Counted from the stretch's first letter, positions 10,659 to 24,482 are shown. The stretch is 64,000 nt of DNA from Tetmemena sp. SeJ-2015 (GCA_027382625.1 JAJKFJ010021451.1:1-64000), one strand, 5' to 3'. Notes: generated from the letters alone by a model not told the origin. Numbers and translations are program-made.

Positions 10659-11797
10659 TCACATTTTGAGATTGCTGTGGGACTGAATCATCCTCTCTAG
10701 CTTGTGGAAGTCTTCGTTCTTCTGCATGGAAATTTCCTTGTCTACCGACCACAGACTTACATAGCCCTCTGAGTCTCCAGTGGCTATCTTACGTCCATCC
10801 AAACTCCACCTCAAACTGTTAAGTGCTCTCTGTCCAGTCTTCTTGCGAGTGACTGGAGCTTCAGTGTCTTTATTATCCTCAAAGCAATTATAGGAAGGGA
10901 TTAATACCATATATTGGATTAGAGAATAATGTCCCAGATATCGATGTAGCCATCGCCATCACAAGTTGCGAAGACGCTTGGATGGACTGTGCTCCATTGA
11001 ATGTCGTATACATACTCCTGTGAACTTTCAAAAGTCAAAATTGGTTCCTTCTTAACCTTGGGGTACCAGAGCTTCACAGTCCAGTCCATGGAAGCTGATA
11101 GCAGCAGATCACTGATATCTAACAAATTATTAAAAATGATATCGCTGTTCTTCTCACTCTGAGATGTACCAGGATGCATATGGATCTTAGTGATGGGAGC
11201 CTAATGAGAGGAGAAGGTTTGATTGATGTGCTGCTAGTTGTTGGAGTGTAGATTGCATCCGTAGATGTTGAAGTCCTCACTACCGATGTAGAACTTATCT
11301 GTCTCATCCTCAGGGAAGTCCATGCAAGAGGTGTTAACAGAGGTGGCCTCTCCAGAGGACTGACCGCCAGCTCCTGGACCTGCAAGTTAAGGAGCCAAGT
11401 TGAAGTGCATCTTGGGCTCGTTGAGCATGCCAAAAGACCAGAAGCAGCACTTTCCGTCGTTACTCACACTCACTATGTTGTGGGCGTTTTGAGAACCCAC
11501 AATTGCAAGCGAGTAGACTGGGTGGTTGTGGCCGTTCTTAGCTGTGCAACTTTTCTGAATAGGAATATTTTTAGCCCTGACATCCCACTGAAGGATATAG
11601 CCTGAGTAAGTGGCTCCAATGACGATGTTAGGCTGGAAGGGATTGAAGATGGCCTTGGTGATTTCATATTAAGAGACTAAGTGTGATCTCTGGGCGTTTC
11701 CTTAGGGCCAGAGAATAGAGGTTGATCATTCCATCTGGCTCATCTACCTTCCACTCATTGCACTTGGAGTAACTTGCCAGCATCAACTCAGGCACCT
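10659..11797 (-). CDS. Dynein intermediate chain, WD40 half, inverted (scrambled gene, part 2)
   Basis: From 11797 downward the minus strand reads VPELMLASYSKCNEWK, DEPDGMINLYS, FNPFQPNIVIGATYSG, GHNHPVYSLAIVG, SMDWTVKLWYPK, YDIQWSTVHPSVFA and DGDGYIDIWD, then after a small IES ALNSLRWSLDGRKIATGDSE and LWSV, ending TGA at 10661-10659. This is the full WD40 propeller of a dynein intermediate chain in correct order. Its first codons join to the plus-strand part through the shared AGGT (minus strand 11797-11794), giving EWSPKVPELMLASY in frame. Correct assembly therefore needs an inversion of this block. A one-base shift near 11680 looks like an assembly indel. Confidence 0.88.
10871..10915 (-). 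other. IES in dynein IC, pointer AATA/TATT
   Basis: TATT at 10871-10874 and 10912-10915 (41-bp unit). Removal joins WDIILQSNKDTEAPVTRKK in frame, bridging the fifth to sixth WD repeats. Confidence 0.65.
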
Positions 11798-11961
11798 ATA
11801 TCGGATAATCAGACACAGTTTTCTTCTCATTCATATCTGAGTAGCGAATGAATTAAGTAATTTTAATTCGATATACGGCTAAAATATTTTGATAAAATAA
11901 TGAAACAACTATTCACTTATAAAATAATAGTCTTAAAATATCAATATAACTTTTTAATTGC

Positions 11962-13448
<1,487 letters not shown>

Positions 13449-13454
13449 TTAAAA

Positions 13455-16421
13455 AAGATAATTTCCTGTCTCAAAATTTATAATAGCAATTAAGGAAAAT
13501 TTAGTTTTAGGGTATCTATTTATACCTCTTGATTTCGAAAGCATATTATTCAATGCCTTGTCTTAATAAGCTTAGGGATATTTTTGGGTTAATGAATCTC
13601 CAAATGGATCTCTCCAATTCTCTGGATCTAAAAGATAGTCAATTATTTATGACCCACTATCAACCAGACTGAAGTCCAAATAGCCCCCAATTAAAGCCTC
13701 TTCAAAAGCTTGATAGTCTGTTTGCTTATCAGAGGGTATGTATGGCTCGTACTCATCTTCATCATCTTCGTCTTCTTCCTCATCTTCACACTACTTATTA
13801 TGCTCTTCCTAGATCTTTCGCTTCTCCTCTTCGAATTTTTTCTGCTCTGCACTTTGATTTAGAAACTACAGAAACTAGTTAGACAGGTACTGCTGTGGTG
13901 CCTATCCGCTTGATTCACCTTCAGCAGGCGGCTGTTGATTCTAAGCGCTTTTCTTTGCTTCTTATTACTGCTTAAACTCTTCTTCGAGCACAGCTATCTT
14001 TCTTTACAGCTCAGCTGCTCTCTATTCCTACTTGAGTTGCTTCTCTCTTTACTTCTACATCTTTTTCTATTCTAGATCCTCTAGCACAAGAATCTTAATG
14101 TGTGCAGCTGACTGAGATATCAGACTAATCAAAATCCTTAAGCGGAAAAGCTCAACCTCTCTTCTCTCTGGGCTGTGGAGAGATTAAGAGTAGAGGCTTG
14201 TAACTTTATGTACAGTCTCTTGATTTAGATAAACTAGGCCGCCTGATAAGGTCCTGAGAAGCTCTAGATTCTAGCCCATCAAATGACTGGAAAGGATGAA
14301 GCAGGAATTTTTCAAACGAGTGGATAAAACCTCTTAAAGAGACTTGGTCTAGAGCAAAGGCAGTTTCAGATGTTGAGAGAGAAAGTAAAGGAGACCTCTA
14401 GAAGCTACAAAAGGATCTATAAAGTCCAGATTTAAGTTTTGCTTTTAAGGCTTGCTAACTTAACTGCTTTTATTATCCACCTGCTCTTCAGGATTTTAAT
14501 TCTTATCAAGATTTTAATCTTCTAATTCTTACTCTAATTCTAATTCAATGTCTTATCTAGAGTCTTATCCATCATTATCACCTTCAGATTAAGTCTAGCT
14601 TCTATTTTCAGCTTCCTAACTTCTCGCTTCATCATCTTCCTCCTCTTCATTCATTTATTAATGTCTCTATAAGCTTAGTCTTATTCTTAGTTCACCTCTA
14701 CTTCTTCTGTAGTGTCCTCAGGGATGTCAAGCTAATTAGAGCAGCCTCCATACATGCTCTACAACATGTATTGATAGGGATCAAACCCACCTCCATTGCC
14801 TTAATTATTTTATCTACTATCTCTTGAGTTGCAGCTTGAATCTCTTCTAAGACTAGAATCCCTTCTCTCACATTGCTGTTCCTAATAGTGCTTTTAAGTT
14901 ATTGATTTAGCTACTTATTTATTTTGAATCTTATTGATAACCTGCTGATATTTGACCACTGTAAACTCCTGATTTAAGTTATCAATTTCAGCGATCTGCT
15001 ACTTCTAATCGTCAGTGCTTTCTGAGTCCAAGAGCTTCTCTAATATGTCTATCAAGTCTCCAGTCTCTCCGATGAAATAATTAACAGGAATTCCAGAGTT
15101 TTTATCCTTTTTGGATTTGCCAGAGCTCAAGCCCATACTCCTAAAGATATCTATGAGTATCTGCTTTACTAACGCATGTTTATGCTCAATGACTGTTAAT
15201 TCTTTCTTACTCTAATTATCAGAATCAGTAATCTTTTTCTCTTAATCTTCACTCAAGTGTTGCGAAGTCTAGCTTAGCTTCTTATTGTGAGCTGTCTTAA
15301 AATAAAAGTTCAAGGACTTTAAGTTGCTTAGAAGATCATGAATCTTGAGTAGCTTCCTAAGATTAAGAGTAAATTGAATGTCCACGCATTTGTTCGTGAT
15401 GATGCTCTCGAATGTGAATTTAAGCAGAAGTTTGAGTAGATTATTGCTGTATACCGTGCTAAAATCTTGCACTGAGCTCATCTTGTAGTATTTCTTGAGC
15501 ACATAGTTTTAGAAGAACACCTTGCTCTAAGTGATTATTTACTTGATCTTAGAGAGGTTGGTATTTTCATTCTTGCCTGTTTGCTAATTTTAAGTGATCT
15601 TTAATTCGTTTGACAAAGAGGAGAGAATCTCAATCGCCTACTCGTCATTACTAGCCCTCTATCTTTTCTTTTCCTGAGAGAGGTCTATTGGTGCATCAGA
15701 ACCTGCAGTCTGATAATTATTTGCATCATTTAGATTATCTTCAAAGATATCTATCTTATGATTTTAGTGAGCGTTATTGGCTGTATTGGATGTAATCCTC
15801 GCTTGGATTTGCATCTCCTCCAGTTCATCATCTTCAAAATCTCCATTCCCATTTCTCTTTCTTTTCTTCTTTACTTGTTGCTATCCTTCAAGCGCCATTT
15901 CCTCATCTTCAAACTCATCCTCAAATGGCTGTTGAGAGTCTTCTAACTCATCTAGCAGAGTCTTGTCTATCTTTTAGTTCACTTAGTTGTTGTAGTGATC
16001 TTGGAGTAGGTCTTCAAGTTGAGTTGCTTGATTAGCTTTTGGCTGAGCTTTTTAAGGCTTGCCGTTGCTCACATAGCTGAAGGCTGTAGATGGGTTGAGT
16101 GCTGCGTGTATTTGATTAGCAGCAGCTATAGAGTTATTGATGAGGGAGGGTGGCTAGGATAGTTTGGGAAATGGATTACTGGCTTGGGGTTTCTATAATG
16201 ATTTCCCAAAGTTCCTAATTCATTAATAACTGTGGCCTATTTTGCTGTTGCTGTTGCAGCTGATTCTGATACTGCTGATTGAGTAAGAGAGCAGTCATAT
16301 GAGCATTTGGATTATTGTCCACCAATTTGTTCTTAGGCTTTCTGCCTCTGGTCTTAGGTGGCTGCACAAGAGAGTTGGTGTTGATATTGTTCAAGTTGAT
16401 TCTGTGTGAGTTTATCTGCAT
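13455..16421 (-). CDS. Gln-rich protein with basic N-terminus and coiled coil, unknown function
   Basis: Not recognised. The start at 16421 gives MQINSHRINLNNINTNS, then an AT-hook-like TRGRKPKNK and a Gln run. Downstream on the same strand are an acidic stretch, a helical region with ELTVIEHKHALVKQILIDIF, a Gly/Ser/Arg-rich part, an acidic/Gln repeat region near 14500-14700, and a helical segment HLMGQNLELLRTLSGG. Then come a long Lys/Gln/Glu coiled coil (about 13850-14110) and an Asp/Glu run with ENWRDPFG near 13630. Many Gln codons are TAA/TAG. The N-terminal basic motif hints at a nuclear protein, but that is inference. The 3' end is unclear: no TGA is seen before the convergent synthetase gene, so the last MDS edge lies near 13450-13530. 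Small frame switches (for example near 14650) may be short IESs or indels. Confidence 0.55.
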
Positions 16422-16709
16422 GTTGAGTCAATTATTTTGGGATAGTTGGGATTATCAGTGTTTAATCAGTTCTAACTTTATTATTTCAAAAAGATACCAA
16501 GCTTTGAAAATAAATATTTAACTTTCCACTCTTTAATATGACATTGGTTTTATAGAAAGTGGCAAGTCAGCTTTTTATTTGATAATGAAGATGAGCTATT
16601 ATTTTAAGTTCTTAAGAAGGAAGATTTACAACACAACACAAAAAATAATAAATTGAAGTGAGTGTGATTTAATTGATTAGGACGGATTTGGAAAGAAGTT
16701 AAAAAGAAA
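16422..16709. promoter_or_regulatory. Divergent intergenic region
   Basis: AT-rich, 288 bp, between the start of the Gln-rich gene (minus) and the helicase-like gene (plus). No motif recognised. Confidence 0.35.
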
Positions 16710-18663
16710 ATGGATTAAAACGAAACTGGCTTGGCCCATCTAGACAAAGCAGATTCTGCTGTCTAGGCCTTGAATAAGAGTGCAGAGAAAATAAACACCA
16801 AGAGGATACTCAAGAGTAGAAATTTATTTTAACCATAAATAGACATATTTTATAATGAAATTGAGGGTAGATGCTGTCCATTACAGTGGATGAGTCCAAT
16901 ATGAAACAACCAAGTGGTAAGAAATAAGAATTATAACTATCTGATAATCATCTTCAATATCTGTTAATTAAATATATAAGCTTTTCCATTTACTGAAGTT
17001 TAACTCTAAACTTAGATTTGAAGATCCTACCAAGTCTCAACACGTAGAAAGATTCATAGATTATGCAAAAGGCTTTTGGCAAGAATCTGAAGCTGGTCCT
17101 TCCTTCTCTAAGTCCAAAGCAGCAAGATAATTAACCTAAGAAGTCTCCTCAGCAAAATGATAATCATGCATATAGATAAAACCTACTTTAAATAGGAATT
17201 CCAATTAAAGTTATAGAATTTGAAAGCCCATGGATATGATGAAAAAATTATTCTATCAAATATAAATGAGAAAATGTGAATATTCAAACCTCTCAGCCAT
17301 TTATTGTAAAATTATATAATTATAAATACTAAATGGAGAGATCATCGAGGTAATAAATAGAAGAGTCTTCTTTTTGCTGACAGATTCCTTGCTGGATCAA
17401 AAGCTTTGTTTTAAAATTGAGTAAGCCTTGAAATAGAAGGTTAATGACAAAATACAACTGACTATCTACTTTGACCTATCTTCAGGGAGACACTACCTTT
17501 ATATTAAACTCATTAGCGAGGAAATGAGCCTCCATAGAGCTTACTTCACTCACAAGTCTCAAAAAGGTTACCAAATTTTCAATAAACTACACTTATTAGT
17601 CCATGATTCTGGATTCGACGACCCAGAACAATTCTTTTAGCTGCACAGATCGCTTTAATAAACCTTCGGAGATTCAGATGAGATGAAAGTTCTGCGAAAG
17701 AAGTTTTAGCAAAACCAAGAAGGATCAGAGAAGTCAGCTGGTTCTTACAAATCTAGGGAACAGCACTTGATGAGTTTCCTAGATGATATGATGGCTAAGA
17801 GAGTGCGAAGTTTCAACGAATATCTAATCAGTTAAACTCTTTCTGTGGAGTAAACTGTTGACTTGATCAATCATTCACAGAAGTTTCTGCTTCATCAAAA
17901 ATTGATGATGAAGAGCGGAAAGATTGTTAAAGACACAGAGACCAAACTTCAAACATTGAGAAAATTTATTAATTCAAATCTTGACTAGATTAAGGAAGCA
18001 AAGTGCTTAAGTCATCAAGACATGGAGGAGTTAGGATATGGAGAGTGTATGGAGGGGCTTTATCAAATTACCTTTGGCTTTAAGGTTTAGAAGAAGCATG
18101 GTTTGTGGCTAGTGGGCGGGACTAACATAGGCAAGAGTTGCATCTTAAATCTGTGTAGAGATATTTTCATCTGTGAGGACTATATTCTTAGGAAGAGTGG
18201 ATTTAGCGATATAGATGAATCTCTTCCCTTTCAGCCTTAGATAGTTCTGATCGACGACGCAGAGCTTAATATTTACTTCTCAGAAGATAACGAATCGAAT
18301 ATGAAGCATCTTCTTGAAGGAGAGGGGGTAGTGGTCGAGTAGAAGTTCAATGACCCAACTAGTAGATTCAAAAAATGCTCTACAATCATCACCTCTAATA
18401 AGCTACCTTGGGATAAGATGCCAGATATAGTAGTCAGGTCGTTTGAAACCAGATTGCATATTGTTACTCCAAAGTTAGAAAAGAAATGTGGCTTCGAGAA
18501 ATTCCCTATTTCAAAGTTCTAGCTAGCTCTTTATTTGTTTGAGAGAGCTGTCCTTGATTAAACAGTGGAGGTTGTAGGAGAGGAAGATAGAGAACTTCTT
18601 TACAGAATAAAGAATCCTGAATTCGCTTTACTATCTGAGAAGGATCAGGAAATGCAAGAGTGA
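16710..18663 (+). CDS. Protein with superfamily 3 helicase-like ATPase domain
   Basis: An uninterrupted frame from at least 17230 to TGA at 18661-18663 (477 codons) ends in a P-loop domain. It shows Walker A GGTNIGKS (18115-18138), hydrophobic-DD Walker B IVLIDDAEL (18241-18267), a connecting EGEGVVVEQKFND segment and motif C-like STIITSN with KLPW (about 18379-18411), then FETR as a candidate arginine finger. This order and spacing resemble SF3 helicases of small DNA replicons (Rep-type initiators), enzymes that unwind DNA. The region before it is helical and Lys/Gln-rich, with no HUH nuclease motif seen. Upstream pieces (ATG at 16710, an intron-like GTAAG near 16919 to CTTAG, and a Lys/Pro/Gln-rich stretch to 17240) probably belong to the same gene, but the joins are unproven. 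Cellular role unknown. Confidence 0.6.
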
Positions 18664-18789
18664 GTAATATTTTGGCAATATTTCACATAATTTTATAACT
18701 AATTTATAATTAGTTGAATAAAAGTACTTTATTTTCATTCAGTTTTAAGAAGTAGTTTGTGTTAAGATAAATTCTCATTGATCTTTAAA

Positions 18790-21700
18790 ATGAAGATTGA
18801 CGATAATGCCTATCGAATTAGGGGAGCCCTAATTAGGATGGGAAGAGCAAGAGATGGAACACTAACTCTCCAGTCAGACTTGCCCAAGCCACAGCAGCCA
18901 AGCAGCCTGTTGATCCCGAAGTAAACAAGCAGCACTTCTTCCCAACTTTCCTATTCCAAGCGAACACCCAAGCCATCGAAAACAAAATGATCATCCATGA
19001 CCTCTAAACAACAAATCATCAACACTTAATCTTAAAAAGAGTATTTTGTTAAAGTTTAGGAGGAGATATAAAAAATCGAGACACAGATAGAATACATGCA
19101 ACTGCAGGGCTTTAATCATGGGAGGATAATGAAGTTATCCGATAAGAAGTAGCTCCTTCAATGGAAGAAGAAACTTCAAGAAAAGGAGAAGCAATTACAA
19201 GCTATGAGCAATATCAACTCCATCAGCAAGATTAATAAGACTCCCGCATTTGCAGGCAGTCCTTAGAAAGCAAAACTCCCTCTTTAGCCTAATCAAGCTA
19301 ATTAGGGAGTCTTTTGAAAGCCGTAATCTTAAGAATTAGAGTGCCATTCTTAATCAAAGCAAAATGTAGAAGATTACAAATGATAGCACTTAATTGGCTT
19401 TAGAAAAAGTTGAGCTTAAAATTCCAGAAAGTTAAAACACCTTTAAAGTATCAGACTCTAGCCCTAGTAATATCCTTGGAGATCATCTAGACTATCTGGA
19501 CTAGGAAATGCTAGACCTCACTCTACCTTTAGTGAGAAAGCCAAGACACAAGTATGGATTCGATGAGAGTATTGCATATTAATGTTTGAGTGAATTGAAT
19601 CTCATCAAGGAAGATTACATCCGCATCAGACAAGAAGTCTCAAAGCTCAATGCTTTTGAACTCAAGGAAAAGCTAGCTGACATCCTTGATAGATCAAAAG
19701 TTTAGAATTCACTTGATATGGAGGTGGATAAATTCAACCAGACAAGAAGAGAACTTGATGTCATACTCAATAAGTCACCCTAAGGAATTAAGACAAGGCA
19801 GCAAATCAAGAAACAACTCAAACCCAAGAATTTAAATCTCTATCATAAGGTGCATATATTTATAAGAGTAGCTTAGCTGAGGTCATAGCTCAAAATATAA
19901 ATGGGGAGGAGAGCTTCTCAGCCATACTGGAAAGAGGAGGTGGTGAGCTCATCATAAATTAGCTCATCAGTTTCATCAAAGAGAAGAAAGGTTTCATCAA
20001 TAAGAAGGAATACGATCGTCAGAAGCTGATAAACTTGAGTCTGAAGCCTCAAAGTTCGCTTGATGAGGATTTCAGAAAGACTCAACTTGAGAACTATAGG
20101 AAATCTCAGATGAAGTTTATGGATGGTGGTAGCTCTCAATCGCGTAATCAGAATTAACTTAACGAGTACAGTCATACAAGTATCCTCTCTACAACAACAA
20201 ACCAGCAAGCTAAAATGAGAAATGGCATGTTCAACTCTAAACAGCTTCCTTCATCTAATAAGCTAAGATTCCTGAATATGATGAAAAGAGAGGAACTAAA
20301 TCGATCTTAGGAGTTAAGTAGGTCGCAGCAATCAAATCTGCTTGGCAAGGAAAGCACTCTCTCATTTTCCAGAAATGCGTTACAACTTCGATAAAACAGT
20401 AACAGCAACAACTAGAACAATAATGATCTGTCAAAAGATTTGAGCATCACACAGAACTAATATGATGATCAACCACACTTGAGTTATCCATCTGTCGGTG
20501 GGACAAATACGGATCTTCAACATCTGTCACTAATCAAAGTTTGATACAGAGATTCTAGAGGGAAAATATGGAATCCTAGATGCGCAAATTAGAGGAAGAG
20601 ATGTAGAGAAATAAGAGCACGCAGCATAAGAAGATAAGTAACTTAATAAGTCAGCTGAATGATATTTCCATTACTCAGAATAATAAGCACAGCTCTCCTA
20701 CTTTAGATAAAGTTAAAGACTAGCCAAATAATATAGGTATGGTGTATTTTATCATTATAGCTTTTGAATCAAGATTCTTCAAAGAACATTATCATAAATG
20801 ACCAAAATATTGCATCATAGCGAAGTCCTATGCTTAATAAACAACCTCCACCTAATGATAGTGTGATTTAGCTAATCTTCAAACCTAAACTAGTCGCTTC
20901 TACGAAGTTCAAGCGAGATCTCTCATTAGAGCTGACTGCTGCCGCTGAGAGGAAAAGCTAATTCTCAAATATGCTTAATCAGGTCTCTCTTAAGTATGGT
21001 TATGATCAATATTGAATATTATATATATGTTATGACCCGAACTACAAGTCCAAAGAGAGGAGTTCATGAATCAGTCACAAAAGCGCATAGTCATGAAGAA
21101 ACGAACGACTAAAAGAGGCGCTGAAGATGAAGTAGATTTCAAGGCTGAGGAGGGTTAAGGACTTATGGATGCAAAATAAAACACTTATATTTTTTCTTAT
21201 GATGCTATGAAAGATGAAAATATGGTAGAGCGATATTCCAAGCACTTGAATAAGTGTTTGTTCATTACAACGACAGCTTCCTGAAAAAGAAACACCAGAG
21301 GTATTTGCAGAAGGTGAGTCCCAAGGCAGAAACTAGTTTCTTCCAAAGGATGGATCAAGACAGTAGAAGAGACTGCTCAAGCAATAGACTCAACTAAGAT
21401 AAATTTTACAATTTCATTCTCAACTAAATGAAAGTGTAATGGGTAGCTAGCTTGGGTCAATAAGTCCTAAAAAAGATTTTAAATTATCATTTAAAAATAA
21501 GCGATAAGAAGAGGGACTCTTCAGTTCGAAAGTTTGCAGGAAATGAAAGTTCCTCACCCTCTCTTTCACAAAGTCAGAATAAGAAGTGGAAGAAGCAGAA
21601 AGGGCTCAATGTGAACTTTGAACTTAATCCTAGCAGAGTGGATTTTGACTATTCTGCAATCAATACCCCAGTCATAGAAGAGAATGATGGCTTTAATTTC

Positions 21701-21859
21701 AACAGTTAACAGTCAGACTACGTAAGCATTTTCGAATAAGTTGAATCCAGATTCAATAAAAATTAAATTTTCCCTTTTTTTTTTTCAAGAACAGACTATG
21801 AAACTTCCAACTCAAATTAATTTTCCTTACCACTACCTCCCTTTGACCACATTTATTGA
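18790..21859 (+). CDS. Coiled-coil, Gln/Ser-rich protein of unknown function
   Basis: Not recognised. Possible starts are 18790 (MKIDDNAYRIRG) or 18997 (MTSKQQIINTQ); an in-frame TGA at 18988 separates them, so either two genes or an unresolved IES is present. From 18997 come a Lys/Gln-rich coiled coil, then a conserved-looking helical block near 19530-19830 with RHKYGFDES and ELKEKLADILDRSK. Next are a Gly-containing GGGELIINQLISFIKEKKGF, a Ser/Asn/Gln-rich linker and a second coiled coil near 20560-20660. The tail holds LELTAAAERK and a basic KRIVMKKRTTKRG. An IES with pointer GTTATGA interrupts it at 20999-21035. A 1-nt frame conflict follows near 21058. The TGA at 21857-21859 is a tentative end. 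The heptad-rich build suggests a cytoskeletal or scaffold protein. Confidence 0.5.
20999..21035 (+). other. IES, pointer GTTATGA
   Basis: GTTATGA at 20999-21005 and 21029-21035 flank an insert that is almost pure A/T and contains an in-frame TGA. The 30-bp removal joins SLKYGYDPNYKSKE. Confidence 0.72.
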
Positions 21860-21943
21860 TCATCATGAAGCAAATAGAAGAAAAGTAAGTTTATAAATAC
21901 TGAGCATTTTTATTTCTCTATCACAGCAGAACTTAATCGATAC

Positions 21944-23026
21944 TCACTTGGCGGAGTCGGAGATGTTCTTGAGGAACTTGCTCAAGTGACTCTCCTGGTA
22001 CTTCAAGAACTCTATCTCCTGGTCTCTCTTCTTCACCTCCACTTCTCTGCGTTCACGGTTGCGCTTCTCAATGGCCTCGATCTTAGACTTGAGCTCGATC
22101 ACCTTGTTCTCCAACTTTGTCTTCTTAGTCTCCAACTCCTCAATCTTCTTCTCGAGGTCGGCTTTGCCGTGCTCAGCCTGCAGCTGCTTGCGCATGGCGA
22201 AGGTGACTGAACTCTGGTAGAGGGTTTGGTAAGGCTGCGATGGTCATCTTGATTTCATCTCTCACTCTGAGGAGCAGGAGTCCGCGCTCTGGCTCGTTCA
22301 AGGTCACTTGACGGATGATTTCATCAAAGCACTGGGAGAAGAGCTCCTCTCTGACGGGGCAGATTCCGCTCTCTCTGGCCTGGCGCTCCATAAGCTTCTA
22401 GTCCAACATCTCTCTCAGTCTTGCAACGTCAACTCTAGTTGCCTCTTGGTGACTCACATACTGGATGTAATGCTTTCCTAAAGAATTAAATTTATAGTTA
22501 TGAATTTTGAGAGTTGAACTTCTTGTTTATTGTGTATCGTTATTGTGAAATGAGCTTACCATTTTCAACCCACTCTCTGGGAGGGAGAATAGCGTTGAGG
22601 ATATCTTCGCTGCTTGGCTTGGTCTCCATGGGTGGGAGTTGAGTCTTCTTCTTGGTGGCTATAAAATTCAGTTTATCACTTGAACATGGATGAATATTAT
22701 TATTGTTAAGAAAGAAGTTTCTTATTATGTTGTAGAGAGATGGAGGAAGTGATTTCAAAAAGTTATAACTTCTTCTTCTCCTTGCTCAAAGTCGTTTCTT
22801 ATTTATTTCAAATATCTCCTTCTCTTATTGTTGTATTGAGTGACTTACAGCCAAAGGTCTTCTTGAAGGGGTCCTTAGGATCCTGTCCAGCAGAGATCTA
22901 CATCCATCAATTAGCATTGGAATACGGAGCAATGGAGAGAGGAACTCAAATTTTAAAAAATATGATAGTTACCTCGATGGGGTTTTCGTATTAGACTAAG
23001 CTCTCTCGTGGTCTGCCCTCAATCAT
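21944..23026 (-). CDS. DNALI1: Axonemal inner-arm dynein light chain p28 (DNALI1)
   Basis: Subunit of inner dynein arms of motile cilia. Exons in order give MIEGRPRESLVQYENPIE, SAGQDPKDPFKK, EDILNAILPPREWVENG, then RQARESGICPVREELFSQ, CFDEIIRQVTLNEPERGLL, LLRVRDEIKMTIAA and a coiled coil (DLEKKIEELETKK, IEAIEKRNRERREVE) ending at TGA 21946-21944. The ILPPREWVE and ARESGICPVREEL blocks are diagnostic of p28. Four exons separated by short AT-rich introns with GTAAC, GTAAGT or GTAAGC donors fit the reading. One extra T after the Ala-Ala near 22233 breaks the frame; the expected continuation (Tyr-Gln-Thr-Leu-Tyr) is present one base later, so an assembly indel is likely. Length of about 245 aa matches the family. 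Confidence 0.93.
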
Positions 23027-23420
23027 CTTTAAATTATATTTTTAATTTATTATTCTTTCAATTCAAATTCACACTCACTCTATCTATTAGAGGATACAGA
23101 TTATGAATTTTATTTGATTGATAGCTTGAAATATATTACCTGTATTTTGAGTTATAAAGCATAAAATGATGTAGAATAAAGCCCAGAGTAGATACATTTC
23201 AAGCAGAAGCAACAGCCAATTCCATTCTATTTAAAAATATAATGTATGAAGAATACATTTATGATTTAAGTGGTGGAGAGTGAGGCATGGTCGGCCCCTA
23301 ATAACTCAACCTAGCTTGCTTTTCAAAAGCAAAGCACCATTCAGACATCCAGTATGCACTCAAGGAAAATAACCAGCGATCACTTGTCAACCCATGCTTT
23401 CAATATTGTGTATAGTTTAT
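23027..23420. other. AT-rich intergenic stretch
   Basis: No convincing reading frame, repeat or RNA gene seen between the p28 start and the next plus-strand coding-like sequence. Confidence 0.4.
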
Positions 23421-24478
23421 ATATAGCTCAAAAGAAGGTGTGAGTGCAAGAAAATAAACAAGAGGAGCCAAGAATAAGCATAATAAACGTCCTAGATGAA
23501 AGTCTCCACTCTAAAGCATCCTCATCACAAGCAAATATAGAACCTCCCTCAGACTGATAGTAGAGCAAATAAATCACATAATTGGAATAATTGGAGATAT
23601 TTTTTGAATTAAATTCTAGTGACTGCCTGAGACACAAATTGGACTTTTTTCAAAGATGGCAATGTATGAAAAGAACCACGCTCTCAAGGAAAACATGTTT
23701 CTTATTCCAAACCAAAAAAATCAAATAGCTCCTACACACAATAACAACAACAGCAACAATATCCCAAATAATTCTTATCTAATTAAAATATATAATAGTT
23801 TCATAATTTTTCTCAAGAAATAACTTCTTATTTTATAAGATTTATGGCTTGGTTTTAATGCTTTTTTATTTAAATAAAGAGGATTAAATCTTCATGATAT
23901 TAAAAACTCCAGATCAAGATAAAATGATCTTTACAAGGCGAACGATCAACAGAGATTCAAGATCATTAATTCTTATAAGAATGCTATTTTTGTAAGATGT
24001 TGTCCAAGTACCAATAGAACTAAGCTGCTGCTTTTCAGAGTTCAACTTTGAGCAACGAGTTTGATCTCAGAGAGGTTACACAAAACAACAATAAGCAACA
24101 GCATTACTTCTCAAGCCAATTAAATGGGGATATAGTTTTTTTATTCTCTGCTGAGTAGTTCAACACCCAACACTTGTCATCATTTATTCAAGCTCTACCT
24201 GAGCATACACACAGCAACAGTAAATAAGTGCCTTCTAACCCTCAGTCACAGACAAAGCCACTCAAAAAGAAGTTCATCAGAATTCAAAGAGCAGTATCCA
24301 ATTTAGTTTCCCAGGTAGAGAACAAATTTCCTCAGAATGCAGAGAGAAGAGTAAACATATATGAATCTTTACTTGCTATTCTTGAGAACATCTCTATATC
24401 ATATAGAATTGGAATAATATTTTCATTTAGAAGGATTGTAGTAGAATCGTAGATTAAGTAATTTAAAAGATATAAATT
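23421..24478 (+). CDS. Asn/Gln-rich protein, unknown; possible PAH-like helix pair
   Basis: Coding-like plus-strand sequence in ciliate code: NKRSQEQAQQTSQMKV near 23455, KMAMYEKNHALKENMFLIPN near 23655 and an Asn run near 23745. From 24003 a longer frame has MLSKYQQNQAAAFQ, REVTQNNNKQQHYFSSQLNG and RAVSNLVSQVENKF followed by NIYESLLAILENIS. The last two pieces have the spacing of a paired amphipathic helix (as in Sin3-type corepressors), but this is a weak resemblance. The frame runs without TGA into the COP9 subunit start at 24483, which cannot be real continuity, so the 3' end or a further MDS is unresolved. Upstream pieces are in different frames and need IES removal. Confidence 0.45.
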
Positions 24479-24482
24479 AAAG

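Noticed and set aside
22978..22986. GGGGTTTTC near the p28 gene
   Set aside because: Lies inside coding sequence (Asn-Pro codons on the minus strand) and is not repeated.
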